A stretch of 64,000 nucleotides of DNA from NCBI GenBank assembly GCA_017506865.1, contig JAFCMP010000548.1:124001-188000 (forward strand). Direction: 5' to 3'. Numbering within the stretch: position 1 is the first letter of the stretch; each line of letters opens with the position of its first letter. Of this stretch, positions 1-11,627 are shown piece by piece. This DNA is from Tribonema minus (Eukaryota > Sar > Xanthophyceae > Tribonematales > Tribonemataceae). The notes below the pieces were generated by a model that made no database searches, was not told where the DNA came from, and saw nothing but the letters and a program-made list of their open reading frames with translations. A program made the translations under genes and the position numbers.

Positions 1-479
1 CGGCGCAGGTGCCTGCAATTGACCATCACTCACTGACAGGACAACAAAGTCTTGCGATCTGTAACCCCCCTACCCATGGTGTCAGAAATCTCCTGCACAT
101 GGTACACGACATCATGTCATTTGCTCTAACATAGCACATGTGCCGAGCCAGCTCATGCTGTTGTTATTGAACAGTTGGCAAGGCTTGAAGTAGTGTGTCA
201 CCGTGTGCTGATGGCTTCTCATTTCTTTTTCTGTCTCAGGATGCGCCACCTGAAACTTCAACGCAATGGCCCCCTGGGTTGGCACCTCCTCACTGGCACT
301 TCCGCGTTGGCACTTCCGCGTTGGCACCCCCACAATGACAAAGGTTAGTTTTCGCAAACGGTTTTCTTCAGGACTTACCTTGACAAAAATGCATCATATG
401 CTTTGCTTGCAAATTTTGTACTTGTGCTAAAGAGATAGCCAACTCTGATGGTTAATATAGTGTGTGCGTGTTGACATGG

Positions 480-1510
480 TCAAGTAAGCGCACACCAGAT
501 AGAGCTCACCTGTTGAGCTACACACAATAGTCGCTTTGATGTGCAGTATACAAAGCAAATGCCTACATGATCAGGTAACTGTAAATCAGCTGCCCCTCAC
601 CTGTTGAGATGGACATAACTTCAATGTTGGATTTGAAGTGTGAAGGGCAAACTGGTCAGGTGAGTGCATGTCAGCTGTAGACATACTTCAATGATACTGA
701 AGAAAAAGCATGTCATTTTGGTGGGTAATTCAAAAAAGTGCGTGTCGGCAAGGTCAGGTAAGCGCATGCCAGCTAGCGCTCATGTGTTCACCTTCACACA
801 ATAGATGCTTCGATGGATGGTATCATACACAGTGTGTCCACATGGTCAGGTAAGCACAAACTCGCTAGCGCTCACCCATTGAGATGAACACACTGACTTC
901 GGTACCTCAATGTTGGATTTCAAGTACATACGGTGAGGTGGTCAGGTGAGTGCATGTCCGTCTACACGTATACTTGTCAATACCTTTGATGTAGAAGCAT
1001 GTCATTTTCAAGCAGTGTGGGTCAGGTAAGTGCAGATCAGCTAGCCTTGATATGCCGAGATGAAGACACTGACCTTCAAAGAGGAAATTGAAGTGTTCAT
1101 GGCGAACTGGTCAGGTGAGTGCATGTCACCTGTACACATAAGTCAAGAAGTACTTTAATACTGAGCATGTCGTTTTAAAGCAGTGTATGTGTCTCATGGT
1201 CAGGTGAGTGCATACTAGCTAGCCCTTGCCTGCACAGGTGCAAGCAACACCCTAAATGTGCGACTTGAAGTGGACATGTCTATCAAGTCAGGTGAGTGCA
1301 TACCAGCTAGCCGTCACCTTTTACGCTGTCCACTACGTATTCAACAGTGTAGGTGTCTAAGCGTTGAATGGTCAGGTAAGTGCACATTAGCTAGCCGTTA
1401 GCTGTAAAGGTGCGAACAAGACTTCAATATTGCAATGTGTGATTGGAATTGGACAATGTCTTTGAAATCAGGTAAGTGCATGCCAGCTAGCCATCACCTT
1501 TTATGTTGTC
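480..1510 (+). repeat. 12-unit ~90-bp tandem satellite, each unit with TCAGGTRAGTGCA
   Basis: A motif close to TCAGGTRAGTGCA begins near 480, 571, 656, 754, 846, 942, 1022, 1111, 1200, 1288, 1372 and 1468, giving steps of 80-98 bases. Most units continue with a degenerate CAGCTAGC-type stretch and then a CACCTGTTGAG-like stretch. Units near 656, 942 and 1111 instead continue with a variant resembling CAGCTGTACACAT. The core CAG|GTAAGT or CAG|GTGAGT is the eukaryotic 5' splice-site consensus. No long reading frame spans the array. Confidence 0.85.
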
Positions 1511-1797
1511 CACACGCTATGAATAAAGTTGCTGCGCGACTTGTCCCCTGGTTGAGTGCACCTTGGCTGAATTGCCTCTTCTCACTGATCAATGAAGTAC
1601 TTTGTCCTATGCAGTCACTGTGATCAACCTCGTAGCACAGCAAGCGCAGTTTTTGCCACACTGTCTTACCCTTGACGTTAGCCTCTTGAGGTTCGGGTAC
1701 ACTTGGGGTTGGGGTCTGCATCTGGATTTGGACTGGGCTTAGGTGTAGGGTTGAGTTAGGGCTCAGCTCGCTATATAGTATCATCAAAATTGAAGTT

Positions 1798-2600
1798 GTG
1801 GCAGTGCTCAGGAATTGTGATTCAGGAGCCACCATCATGATCGCTGCGAGTATTGCACCGCCGCTTTGGGCCTTGGGTAGACTTGCAAATGAGTGTGTAT
1901 TGCACAGCCATCTCAGTGACTCACGAGCAAACGCTGACAAAACGACGCTACAGGACAAGTGTGGCATCCCTTCACTGCTGAAGGTTGGTGGTCATCTTGG
2001 CACAAGCCACAAGCCTCTGGTATGGAGTTGACCTACTGGAATGGGGGTACATGGGTATCGAATATCAACGTTGAAGCACAGTAGAGGCTCTACTGCAACT
2101 GCTCACACCGGCCAGTGTTGAATCTGAATACTGGCATCACTTCTTGTGGACCATCCCCAGCACTTGATGGCGCTCAGCTAAGCGGCCGGCCTGTTGAAGC
2201 TGCGCTTGAATTTGTGCGCCCGCCTTGCCATCCAATCAGGGTCTTCTCTGGTGACATGGGCTGCGACATCATCACTGGTGCATGGATGTGAATGTGCCAG
2301 GCCGATTCATTATTGCACTGTGAAGTGGACATGATGCACAGGGCTGGCAAGACGCTGTACTGGCATTGCAATGCTACTGCCGCTGCGTACTGTGCTCACA
2401 GAGCACTGAGTATCTTTGAGTTTGATGTGCGTCAGGTGCAATCACATTACGGCCCCAGACGCTGGCAAATCGCGCTGCATGTGTGGCATTCCAAAAGCAT
2501 TTCCATCTTGGCACTGATCGTGGCTACAAGCCTTCGGAATCATGGTGACTCATGAACACGCTGTTCGTCACGTTGAAGTACCCTGCATGGCTCGTCTGCA
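1798..2600 (+). repeat. Internal sub-repeat of the arm (three copies in window)
   Basis: This block is related to about 60700-61340 (inverted) and to 63340-63960 (inverted relative to this copy, direct relative to the second). Translations share short strings between copies, such as PALDGAQLS followed by PVE-ALEFV and, in this copy, a GCDIITG string. The frames are broken by stops, so any protein-coding ancestry is only a guess. It shows that the repeat family contains direct sub-repeats on both sides of the satellite. Confidence 0.6.
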
Positions 2601-5600
2601 ACAGCGCGTGCTGGCCTGGAACCTGAGCACTGTTTCTGGAGCGTCACCAGCTTTCAGCTCAGGAGCCCTTCTGGTGAAGTTTGGAGTCTAGCGAACGCCA
2701 CACTTGCAGAAGTTCAAGGTGTGGCAAGGGAGGGGTCATTGCAGTCAGCAGCAGCATGGACGCTGGCGCTGGCCTCCGTAGAGCAAGCATGAAAGGACAA
2801 GATGTGGTAAGTGCACTGGCCAACATCAACATGCATGATGCGCAAATTCTTGAAGTATTTTTGGTCTGCAGTGCTCAACACTGCGTGCCTTGCTGGTGTT
2901 GTTAAACTTTGCTAATGTGACCTGTTTGTGTCTATCGCAGTAGCATTAGTGTGAGCCCTGACGCTAGCGGAGTGGCGCTCACTTCATCCAGCATAATGCT
3001 GACATCATTTGTCCGTGTATGCATGTGCAGGTACCGCCAAACCCGTCCAAGCAGCTCACACCTTTGCCTGAGATGAGATAAGCGTTGACCATTTCTCGCA
3101 TACTTTAGGGTCTGGCACCTCGAACATAAGCATCGTGAGTAGCGAAGCACGGCCCTTGTTGCCATTGTGCGATTCCACCAGTACCGAATCTTGTTGTACT
3201 TTGGGCAACTCTTGTTCAAGGCGCCAATGCACCCAGATGATTTGAATGTCAGCCTCGCTACCAGAATATATGTGTACCATGTGACAACCTGAAAGTGTCC
3301 CAATGCGCATGGTCTCGTCATACTTTGGAGCAGCTGGTTCGATCCGTCTCCAGGGTGTCAGCTACTCTCCTGGACCATTGGTGCAGACCGAGAGCGGCCT
3401 TTGCGCAATGCCCCTGCCCTCGCTTCCAGGCATGAGAGCTTTCAGGTTAGTGCCTGGCTCCACAGACCACAATTATGCCTCAATGTACACATCTTGCTTG
3501 TCATGCTTTGCTGAGACCCCCCTCCTGTCATTACTCACAGGACAAGGTCAGGCGCCTGCTGCTGTTTGCCAGTGATGACTGTTAGCAGTAGCCTTCACCG
3601 CTGCGTAAGGTGACCCCACCTCTGCCTGCTGTACATCAAAACATGTCCACCATACTAGAGCATGGAAGAGTCAGAACCATCCCATGTGTGTGTGCTCAAC
3701 ATCGTGCCGTTGATGGTGTGTTTTTGCTTTGACAGAAGCACGAGCCTCACTGTTTCAGGCTTGTTTCACATCACAAAGAGGTGGTTTGAAGACTTACTTC
3801 TGGTTGCTCTTGCCTTGAAGTTGCCGTACCATGCCTCAGGGTGCACAACCTGGACTTGAGGGCTCTCCAACCGCCGCCTTGGCACCCCCCCGACGCCAAC
3901 ACAACGGTTAGTATATATATATATATATCGTCTGCTTACAGATGTTGATGTGTATTTGAAGTTCTGAACTTTGACCACCCATTCAAATGTTGGATCCTGC
4001 AGGGTTAGGTCACGTCATTACAGCTGCACTTTGTGTTTGAAGTTTAACTGCACCTTTATCAAGCTAGAGTACCTGGACTGCACCTTCATCAAACAAAGTG
4101 CCATGATTTGCAGGCCTCTTGGGACGGGGCAGGACGCTAGTCACAGGTCTGGCGGTCTGATGTCTGTCAAGTATGGTTTTGAAAACGTGACACTAGCTGG
4201 CGCATGTACCTGTGAACGCTAGTGAACTTTCACCCCCTGTGATGTAGCAACGAAGTGAACGCTGCAATGCATGGATGGAATAAGAGACATGGAGCAGTAG
4301 CGACACATTTATTGAAGCATTGCGGATCATTGGACTCATGATCAAGGCGACATATGGCTATGGCGGCGCACTCCACCCTATTATGATGACCCGCATGTGG
4401 GCTGCTTCAAGTCAACGATACTCTTAACTTGAAGCGATGAAGTGACAGTTGCTGTTGGGCAGTCCGCCTGCGCCTTGTGGCTCTGGTGATGTTGATTTAC
4501 CCTCCCATCTTATCAGTGGCACTGCACTGTCTGCCTGTCCTCCTATCCTCGCCTCCACTATAGGGGTCCCATTCGTCAGTCAGGGGATGGAGAAGGGCAA
4601 GGGAGCGGCGGATGGACAACCCACCTGGCGGTTTCAGTTGAGCTCTGCAGTTTGGCTGGCCAGGCTCACGATACCAGCGACACGTGCCGGCGTAAGCTAC
4701 CCTGCGACCCGCAGTTGGGCTGCTTGACAACTCAAGCGCTGGCAAACAGCTAGCACTCCTTGTCGGGCAGTCTGGCTGCACCCTGCGGCTCTGGCGACGC
4801 GCCCCCGGCTCTTCTGGCACGGTCAGCCTCTGCATCTCCAGAAACGGTCAGAGTGGGCCATCCCGGCAAGCCAAGCAGCAACCAACAGGCGAGAAGCTTT
4901 TGAACTTGCTTGTTGATACAATCAGTGTTCATAAATGCGTGCCTCTTACGCTGACAGTAGCTTCAGCTCCCTATAGTACTTGTTGAGCTACAGCACCAGG
5001 GGCTCTGATACCCACCGTGCCGTTCTACTCATCACTGGTGTGTTCACATGTCAACTTCATGTTCATTACATCTGTAGGCCATGCTTCTATGAGAAGTCCT
5101 GTTGCCACGCAAGCGCTCCCCTCATTTCTACCGATACACATTTTTCTGACGAGGGCCTTACCACTTGCACTGTGCGTGCTTTCCTACTCCATCTTTGCCT
5201 CTGCACAGGACCAATTGCCGGCCCGGGTGCCGGCCAGCGACGCGACAAGTGCCCGCACCTGGATGTGTGGGTCAGTGCTACCGCACATGGATGATTTCAG
5301 CATGCGCACTCAACTCTCCCTCACCTTTCAAACACTTCTGATATTGCCAGTTGCAGCCCCACGTATGTGGTACTGTGCAAATAGCAGTTTTCCACTACTT
5401 TGGTGGACGATTTGCCATGTACAGCAATGGCAGGCTAGCTTGTGCGCACAGCGGTATGCATTCTCGTGGCACGGTACATAATTGGCCGACTGCAGTGTGT
5501 GGGTTGGTCTAGCATTCATTGACTTGAATTTACCAAGGCCCCTCAAGGTCAGGAGGGAGGCTGGTCTAGCACTGCACGTTGTATGCCAACTTGCCAATAA

Positions 5601-5737
5601 AATGTCCCTCCCCCCCCCCCCCCCGCGTCCCCTGTCAGACCTTGCACCCGATCGGTGTCCAAGACCGCATCCGGAGTGTAGCATGCTGGCACGTATGCAA
5701 GTACCTGCAGCCTCACCAGCTGTAGCCCCATGCTTGG

Positions 5738-5858
5738 AGGTTTTTTAGTGGGTTCAGATCCCACATAACCTGAGGGGTGGTTCCCTCTGGTACCTACCCT
5801 CGTACCGTCGCATGACGGTATCCCGGAGCAGTTGCCTGTGCAACTGTGAACCGGGTAG
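5738..5858 (+). other. Conserved multi-hairpin (structured RNA-like) element, left copy
   Basis: Several perfect inverted repeats are packed into 120 bases. A minihelix is formed by AGGTT (5738-5742) with AACCT (5767-5771) around GTGGG (5748-5752) and CCCAC (5760-5764), with a 7-base loop TTCAGAT. A hairpin pairs TACCGTC (5803-5809) with GACGGTA (5814-5820). Another pairs CAGTTGC (5829-5835) with GCAACTG (5840-5846). CTACCC (5794-5799) can close the junction with GGGTAG (5853-5858). The same helices occur in the right arm with changed loops. An A-run follows at about 5905-5922. It resembles no ribozyme or tRNA I can name. Confidence 0.5.
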
Positions 5859-5996
5859 CGAATTCATAAGCTAGAGGCAGGGGTTTTTTCTCGTCCAGGG
5901 CAACCCAAAAAAAAAAAAAAAACGCGCGCGCCCTGTGCGCATATGCAACACCAGCAACATGCATGCATGACATTTAGGTAGTGGGCACCGTGCATT

Positions 5997-7747
5997 GCAT
6001 GTCGCATGCATGTCAAGAATCATCGCCGTGCTACAACTTACATGTTTGGCAATTCAACTAAGGATTCTGTTCAATCAAGAAGATTTGCGCTTGTTGCAGA
6101 ATATGCAGCTTGCACTTGCTCTTCACTGGTGTTGCTCAACGGGCAGATGTTTGAGTTCTCATGATTTCAAGCTGGCTTAATCACAATGGGAGAAACATAC
6201 ATTGATGCCTGTGCGTGTGTGTGGGCACCCAGTCTCAAAGGCATATACGTGCACTGCAACACTTTGTGCGAAACGCAACTAGGGCTTGAAGTGTATGGGT
6301 GAGAATTGAAGTTGAAGGTTCATAAAAAAAAAACGTGCGCACCGTATCTGTTCACATGCAGTCAATCTTAAATGCCAGCAGTCAGTATGGCTCCTCATGT
6401 AGGGACAAACTCGAGCAAAACAAAATGCGGGGTGATGTCACCGTGACTTGCGAGCTCAGGTTCAGCATCTTAATGTTGTACTAAAGTTATGTGGCCATAA
6501 CTTGCGTGCATGCAGCGATGCTGTATAGGGCGCACATATCAGAAGTGATCAATCTTTATGACTGCATGACGCCCAAGGCTGAATCGACCATGGAATACCT
6601 CGCAGCAGCCTCAGTGGGCTGATTCTGTCATAGTGCCACCAGCACCTATGTGATTCCCACCAGCAATCGTCATTGTACACAGCAAACTGCTGCATGACCA
6701 TTGTGCCCGCTCATGCAGGTGCCACAAGTCAAACCAACACACGAGAGCGTTGTCGCCATGACGTTGCAAACCCCAGGTTTACCCTGTGCTCTTGCAAGTC
6801 AGCAGCCGTGACAAGGGGCCATTGCGCGCTCAAAAGGGCACGCGTGTGCAGCTAGCACACAGCAGCTCTGACATACATGTCAAGCGAGCACCAGTCCCTT
6901 TGTGAGGTACCAAGCACACTTGCTGGCAGTGCACTTCCTGAAAAGCGTCCAATGGCACCACAACCGATTTCAACCCCCTAGCCGTGTAGCTGGGGCTTAT
7001 GACAGATACGCTGCAAATTTTGCAAGATCCACTTTGAAACATCATTTTACCGCATCACTCATTTCACAAGTTTCTTTGTAAACGACTACTGCTGAGCATC
7101 AGCGGCACCATGATACCACGGTTGCACAAGCAGAGAGCAAGCGCGTTCGACATTTGCACCATGCGGCACTGATGCACAAGTTAGCGAACAACTTCTGAGC
7201 TCTCGTCGGCGGCCAATACAGGGCACTAATGCGAGAGTATCTTGTAGTGTGCACAGCAGCAGCTGTCACAGGCCCCTGCAACGATCGCCGTCAACATCCT
7301 GTAACATCCTGTGACAATCGCTGTCAACATGCAGCAAACAACTACGAGCGGTGGCTCACCTGATCATGTATCTCCAATCCAAAGCAAACTGCGCCTTTCC
7401 TTCCCCGCTCGCCACCGTCGCGCCGCCTCCATGCGCAGTGACAGGCATGCTATCGCCTCAATGCATCAAAGACATTGCAGCTAGTACAGGGCCACTGGCT
7501 CCTGCGTATGGCTGCTGTCCGATGGCACATCAGAATGCGCATTGTGCAGGCGAAGCCAGCAGCAAGCCCATGAACGCAAACGCGTATTCCGCAACCAGAA
7601 CGCAAAAGATGTGATGACATTTATGAAGCTACCTACGCACGGGTCCACAGCAGTACACAGACGCGCGGCAGCACCGTGGCAGCCGCCCGCACGCCGTCCG
7701 CAAAAGCGCGGCGGCGGCGCCCCCCCACTGCCCGCCCTCCCTCCACA
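5997..7747. other. Gene-free stretch between left arm and eIF3f
   Basis: No reading frame here has recognisable protein character or splice-linked partners. The sequence holds an A-run near 6324 and AT-richer DNA near 6990-7090. The last ~100 bases (about 7660-7747) are GC-rich and form the 3' flank of the minus-strand eIF3f gene. Confidence 0.5.
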
Positions 7748-8686
7748 CTAAATGGCGAGTTTCTCCGCGATCGCCAGCTGTGTTCGCGTGAGGCTGCTGA
7801 GGTAGGAGACCATGAGCAGGTCCTGGAGGTTGCCGTCGAACATCTTTGCGAACGCCTCCGGCCGCATGCGCGGCACGACCGCGAGCGTGTCCGCTATTTT
7901 CCGTCCCACCTGCGCGTCCCCCGGGACCTCCCCCGCCACCACCTTGTCCACGAACGCGCTCGCTGCCTCCAGCATCGCCAGCAGCCTCGTCATGGACGAC
8001 TCCAGCGAGACGGCCTCGCTGTCCACCGACGCGATGCCGTCGGGCGTCAAGACCCCCCCCGCCTGCCCCTTGACCATGCGGTCTATGCAGATGCGCTCCG
8101 CCTCCGAGGACTCCAGCTGCACCTGCACCTGGTGGAAAACGTTGGCCAGGGCCTCCCCCGCTATTTCGAGGGGGGACGATATGTAGGCGCGGCAGCCGAT
8201 GGTGTCGGATGCGAGGGAGGTATCTACCACTATGTGAACGGGCGACTCGCACTCCGTTGTAAAGAACTCGTGGATGAGTGACGAGTTGTCGACTACTTGG
8301 GCTCCGTCGAAGGTGGTGGCGTACCAGCCCACAATCCTCTCCTGCCCGTTTACCAGGCCGCTGAGGGCAAGCATCTGCTTGTTGAAGTCCTTGCCCACCG
8401 CTACCTCGTCGTTCTTCTCTTGATGCGGCACTGCGAAGCTGTTGGTAACCTCCACGACATTGGCGTTCACCTTGCCTAGCAGCGTGCCTATCACACGGAC
8501 CTGCCCCTCCGGCCGCCGCAGGTAGTGGTCAAGTACGCTAAAGAGGACCACTGGATGGACCTTGACTACTATATCGTTGGTGCTAGCGTAGCCCGTGAGG
8601 GTTGGGGCAGGAGCATCGCCTGTGCGAGATAGCTGTGTGGCTGGATCATTGAGGATCAGTGCGCCATCGGCGCCGCTGAAGGACAT
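7748..8686 (-). CDS. EIF3F: Translation initiation factor eIF3 subunit F
   Basis: The single-exon 312-aa frame encodes the MPN-domain subunit f of eukaryotic translation initiation factor 3, which binds the 40S subunit and scaffolds initiation in the cytosol. The MPN domain starts near residue 38 with a VHPVVLFSVLDHYLRR stretch, followed by GQVRVIGTLLGK and, near residue 121, GWYATTFDG. The metal-binding JAMM motif (GWYHTHP in active enzymes) is absent, as expected for an MPN-minus subunit. The C-terminal half has the helical MIT-like part seen in eIF3f and ends in LTRTQLAIAEKLAI. The start is the ATG at 8684-8686, and the length is close to the usual 280-350 aa. No intron is seen, unlike the other genes nearby. 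Confidence 0.95.
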   Translation of the reverse strand: MSFSGADGALILNDPATQLSRTGDAPAPTLTGYASTNDIVVKVHPVVLFSVLDHYLRRPEGQVRVIGTLLGKVNANVVEVTNSFAVPHQEKNDEVAVGKDFNKQMLALSGLVNGQERIVGWYATTFDGAQVVDNSSLIHEFFTTECESPVHIVVDTSLASDTIGCRAYISSPLEIAGEALANVFHQVQVQLESSEAERICIDRMVKGQAGGVLTPDGIASVDSEAVSLESSMTRLLAMLEAASAFVDKVVAGEVPGDAQVGRKIADTLAVVPRMRPEAFAKMFDGNLQDLLMVSYLSSLTRTQLAIAEKLAI

Positions 8687-9478
8687 GGTTGCGACCTTCT
8701 GTGTGCTGCTGAAGCAGAAGAAGCTTCAGCAACAGATGCGCAAGGCCGTCCGCTAAACAGATGCTCCCGCCAGGCGCTGCTCCCTCCTCTTCTAGCTTTG
8801 CACCGCAAAACTTCGAGGGGGGAGGTATACCTACCCCTGATTGAGCGTTGAAGTAGAAGTTGTCGGAAAGAGAGACGCTGACAGTTAGTACGCACGCAAC
8901 AAGCCAGAGGAGACGCAACTGCAAGGAGCACTTTCGGCGACGGATCTTCAGGCGAGCGTAACGATCACGTTGGCGGTGCCGATAGGTACGCAAATGAGAA
9001 AATTGAAACATGCCGCAATAAGATATGATCCGCACGCGTTGACAGGACCTGATATATAGGACAATATTTAGCTGACGAAGGGCATGCAACGCGCGTCGAA
9101 AAGTCGGTATGCCGAGCAGTACAGTTTTCAGGTCTGCCGCTGTTCAAGGCGCAAGTTGAAGTTGCCGATGCAGTCCCCTTCACTGCATTTCGTGATGCTT
9201 GGAGCTGCCTACCGCACAGTCGAACAAGGCCTTGATTTGTACAACCTGGTATTGTCGAACACTTGGTCATCACCCACAGTGCTCAGAAATTGTGAAGTCT
9301 GGTCCTTGCCATAATGCTGCGCGGTACTGTGCAGGTACATGGCATTTTGGTGTGCTTGTAATTGCTGCCACATACGGACCTTGCTGCTGCTGAAACCCCG
9401 GAGCTTCCACCACACCAAGCGCTAGCAGCGCTTAGGTGACATGCAGCTGCTGGCAGCGCGCAGCGACAGCAGGCGGGG
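8687..9478. promoter_or_regulatory. Intergenic region between divergent eIF3f and pseudouridine synthase
   Basis: About 790 bases separate the minus-strand start of eIF3f and the plus-strand start of the pseudouridine synthase, so both promoters must lie here or close by. No TATA box or other clear element stands out. Frames seen here look like shadows. Confidence 0.4.
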
Positions 9479-11627
9479 ATGAAAGCGCGACACGTCGCAG
9501 CTTCAGCTGCCATTGCGGCGATGCTTGCGCATGTCGACATGCGGGTTGCTGCATGCAGCGTGGCGGGTCGTCTGAGGCGCTTTCAGCTACCGGCACCGCA
9601 CCGCACATCCTGCACCGCTGCGGGCGCGCGCCCGCCCGCGGACCGCATGCGCATGGCTGTCAAGCAGCACGGCTGCCTGCACGAGGTCACTCAAACAGTG
9701 CATCACATATGCGCCGTGAAGCCGCCCGCAGCGGCCACGGCGAGCGCCGTCCTCTCCAGCGTCAGCGGCATCGATAGAACTGCTGTGGAGGAGCTGATCC
9801 ACATTGGCGCGGTGCACATCGGCTCCGTCAAGCTCGGCGCTGCCGCTGCCAAGCAGCAGCAGCAGCAGCAGCGGCAGCGGCAGCCGCAGCGCGCGGCGGG
9901 CGGACCCGCTGCCGCCGCCGCAGCGCCGCCCTTCCAGGTGGACGGGCTGTCGCGCCTCGCGTCGCCGGACGCGCCGATCGCGCGTGGCACCTACCTGCGC
10001 CTGCACGCGGCGCCGCGGCGCTTCGCGCGCGCGGCCGCCGCCGACTGGCGCGCGCGCGTCCTCCACGCGTGCGCGGACTACGTGGTCATCGACAAGCCCG
10101 CGGGCGTGCCGTCGGTGCCTACGACGGACAACGCGGCGGACTCGGCGCTGTGGCGCGCGCGCGCGGCGCTCGGCGGCGATGCGGCGCGCCCGCTGCACGC
10201 CGTCTCGCGCCTCGACGTGTGCACGTCGGGCGTGCTCGTGTTCGCGCGCTCGCCGGCGGCGGCGGCGGCGCTGAGCGGCGCCATCAGCGCGCGCGCCGTG
10301 CGCAAGGTGTACCGCGTGGTCACCACGGGCGCCGAGGTACGGGATGATGATGGGAGGGGGGGGGGGGTGCAGCGCTCTATCGCTTGGCTTCGTGGTTGGG
10401 GTGTTGCGGAGAGGCATCGTGTGCTGCCTGCCCCTGCAATTATTGCCAGTCATCGCGTTGGCATGGGTTGTACTTGCTTGAGCGCTGCCGACCCCCATCA
10501 GCTTGCGCGTACCGTGCTCTAGCTGTTCAACGCTCCTACGAGGACAACTGGTGCATGAAGTGGCACATGAGAAACATCAGCAGGCTGTGTCAGTGGCATA
10601 CCGAATGCTCAGCGTTTGCACGAGCTGCGCGCTCATCATCAAGACGATGCTCAATCGCTGCACGCCGCAGGTCCCGCTGGGCGTGCTGCGGCACTGCTGC
10701 AGCACGCGCGCGCGCACGGGCGACGCGCAGCCGCGCATCTACGCGCCCTTCGACGCCGCAAAGGCGTGCGGCGACGGCAGCGGCTGGCGGCTAGCGGAGC
10801 TGGAGGTGCTGTCTCACGATCGCGGCAGCGGTGCGAGCACCATCAGCCTCATGACCGGAAGGTGAGAGCCTCTAAGCATTTGGTGCTGAGTTCCGCGCTG
10901 GGCGGGCGTAGTTGCGCCTCATGCAGACTTGCTCGGACCCACTTGTGCTGGCAGCGGATGTTGGGGCTGGTGCATGCAATACCCCCATGTGATGGCTCCG
11001 CATGCGGCATCTGTGGAATAATTAGTTCAGCGATGCTCAAATGTGGTGCTGCTGGACTGGTGTTCATGGCTCAGCTTCAGATGCGTACGCACTGGCGGCA
11101 GACAGGCGCGGCAGTGAATGGCAGTCCCCCTCTTCCAGCTGTGCATGCCCAGAGCAGCTCCACCACATGCCAGCACGGGTCTTGTTTGGTGCTCCATCGC
11201 AACGCTGCTGAATTGCATTTCATGGCTCCAGGGGTGCCGCAGGCCGCATGCCCTTTGTGAAGAAGCATGCAAGGCAGCATCAGTTGTTGGCGGTGCCGAG
11301 TCACTCAGTCCCAGCGCTTAAACTTTGAGTCATCACCAGTTTCACCTCACATGTTGATACGGGCTGACATTATAATGCCTTTCTCATGTCGCCATGTTGT
11401 TCAGGACGCACCAAATTCGCCTCCAGCTTGCCGCGTTGGGCGCGGGCATTGTAGGCGACTCCCGGTACGCCGATATCATTGGCAAAGTGCACGATGGCAC
11501 GGCTGCGAGCGACCGCACCGACTGGTTTGGGCCGGAGCCAGAGGAGATCAGGCTGCACGCTGCGGCGCTGGAGTTTGATTGGGGCGGGGAGCGGGTGTGC
11601 TATACTGCGGAGCCGCCATGGGCGTAA
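9479..11627 (+). CDS. RluA-family RNA pseudouridine synthase, 3 exons
   Basis: Exons 9479-10336, 10671-10861 and 11405-11627 join in phase to give about 423 aa. The enzyme class isomerises uridine to pseudouridine in rRNA or tRNA. The catalytic aspartate lies in SRLDVCTSG (about D246). Other family motifs are YVVIDKPAGVPSVP (near residue 200) and RTHQIRLQLA, which is created only by joining exons 2 and 3 (AG|G). An S4-like RNA-binding segment (AVEELIHIGAVHIGSVKLG, about residues 102-120) precedes a CAG/CGG-coded Gln-Arg stretch and an Ala-rich linker. The layout resembles plant RNA pseudouridine synthases 5/6. The N-terminus is Ala/Arg-rich and could be an organelle transit peptide, though this is not certain. 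The start at 9479 is the first ATG of the open frame. Confidence 0.88.

Larger units (their letters stand above)
1..5996 (+). repeat. Left arm of a ~6 kb inverted repeat (outer end outside window)
   Basis: This stretch matches the reverse complement of about 57208-63137 nearly end to end, with scattered substitutions and small indels. Matching landmarks are the start of the window with 63078-63137, the segment near 250-330 with 62800-62890, the block 4450-4900 with 58300-58760, and the inner end near 5965-5996 with 57208-57250. Homology stops inside about 5996. It already runs through base 1, so the outer end lies outside the window. Reading frames of 60-150 aa occur, for example 5017-5481, but frames are not consistently kept between the two arms and no domain is recognisable. 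I read it as a decayed mobile or repeat-family element of unknown class. Confidence 0.85.

Noticed and set aside
480-1510. CRISPR-like array
   Set aside because: Units are ~90 bp with degenerate spacers that are themselves related, in a eukaryotic genome and without cas genes; it is a satellite.
5017-5481. 154-aa frame with a right-arm counterpart (57701-58171)
   Set aside because: Part of the frame is shared between the arms, but the surrounding frames are broken and no domain is recognisable. It was kept as repeat sequence rather than called as a gene.
5738-5771. tRNA gene
   Set aside because: Only an acceptor/T-arm-like minihelix is present; there is no D arm or anticodon arm of normal spacing.
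5791-5858. Hammerhead ribozyme
   Set aside because: The CUGAUGA and GAAA core strings are absent from the junction.
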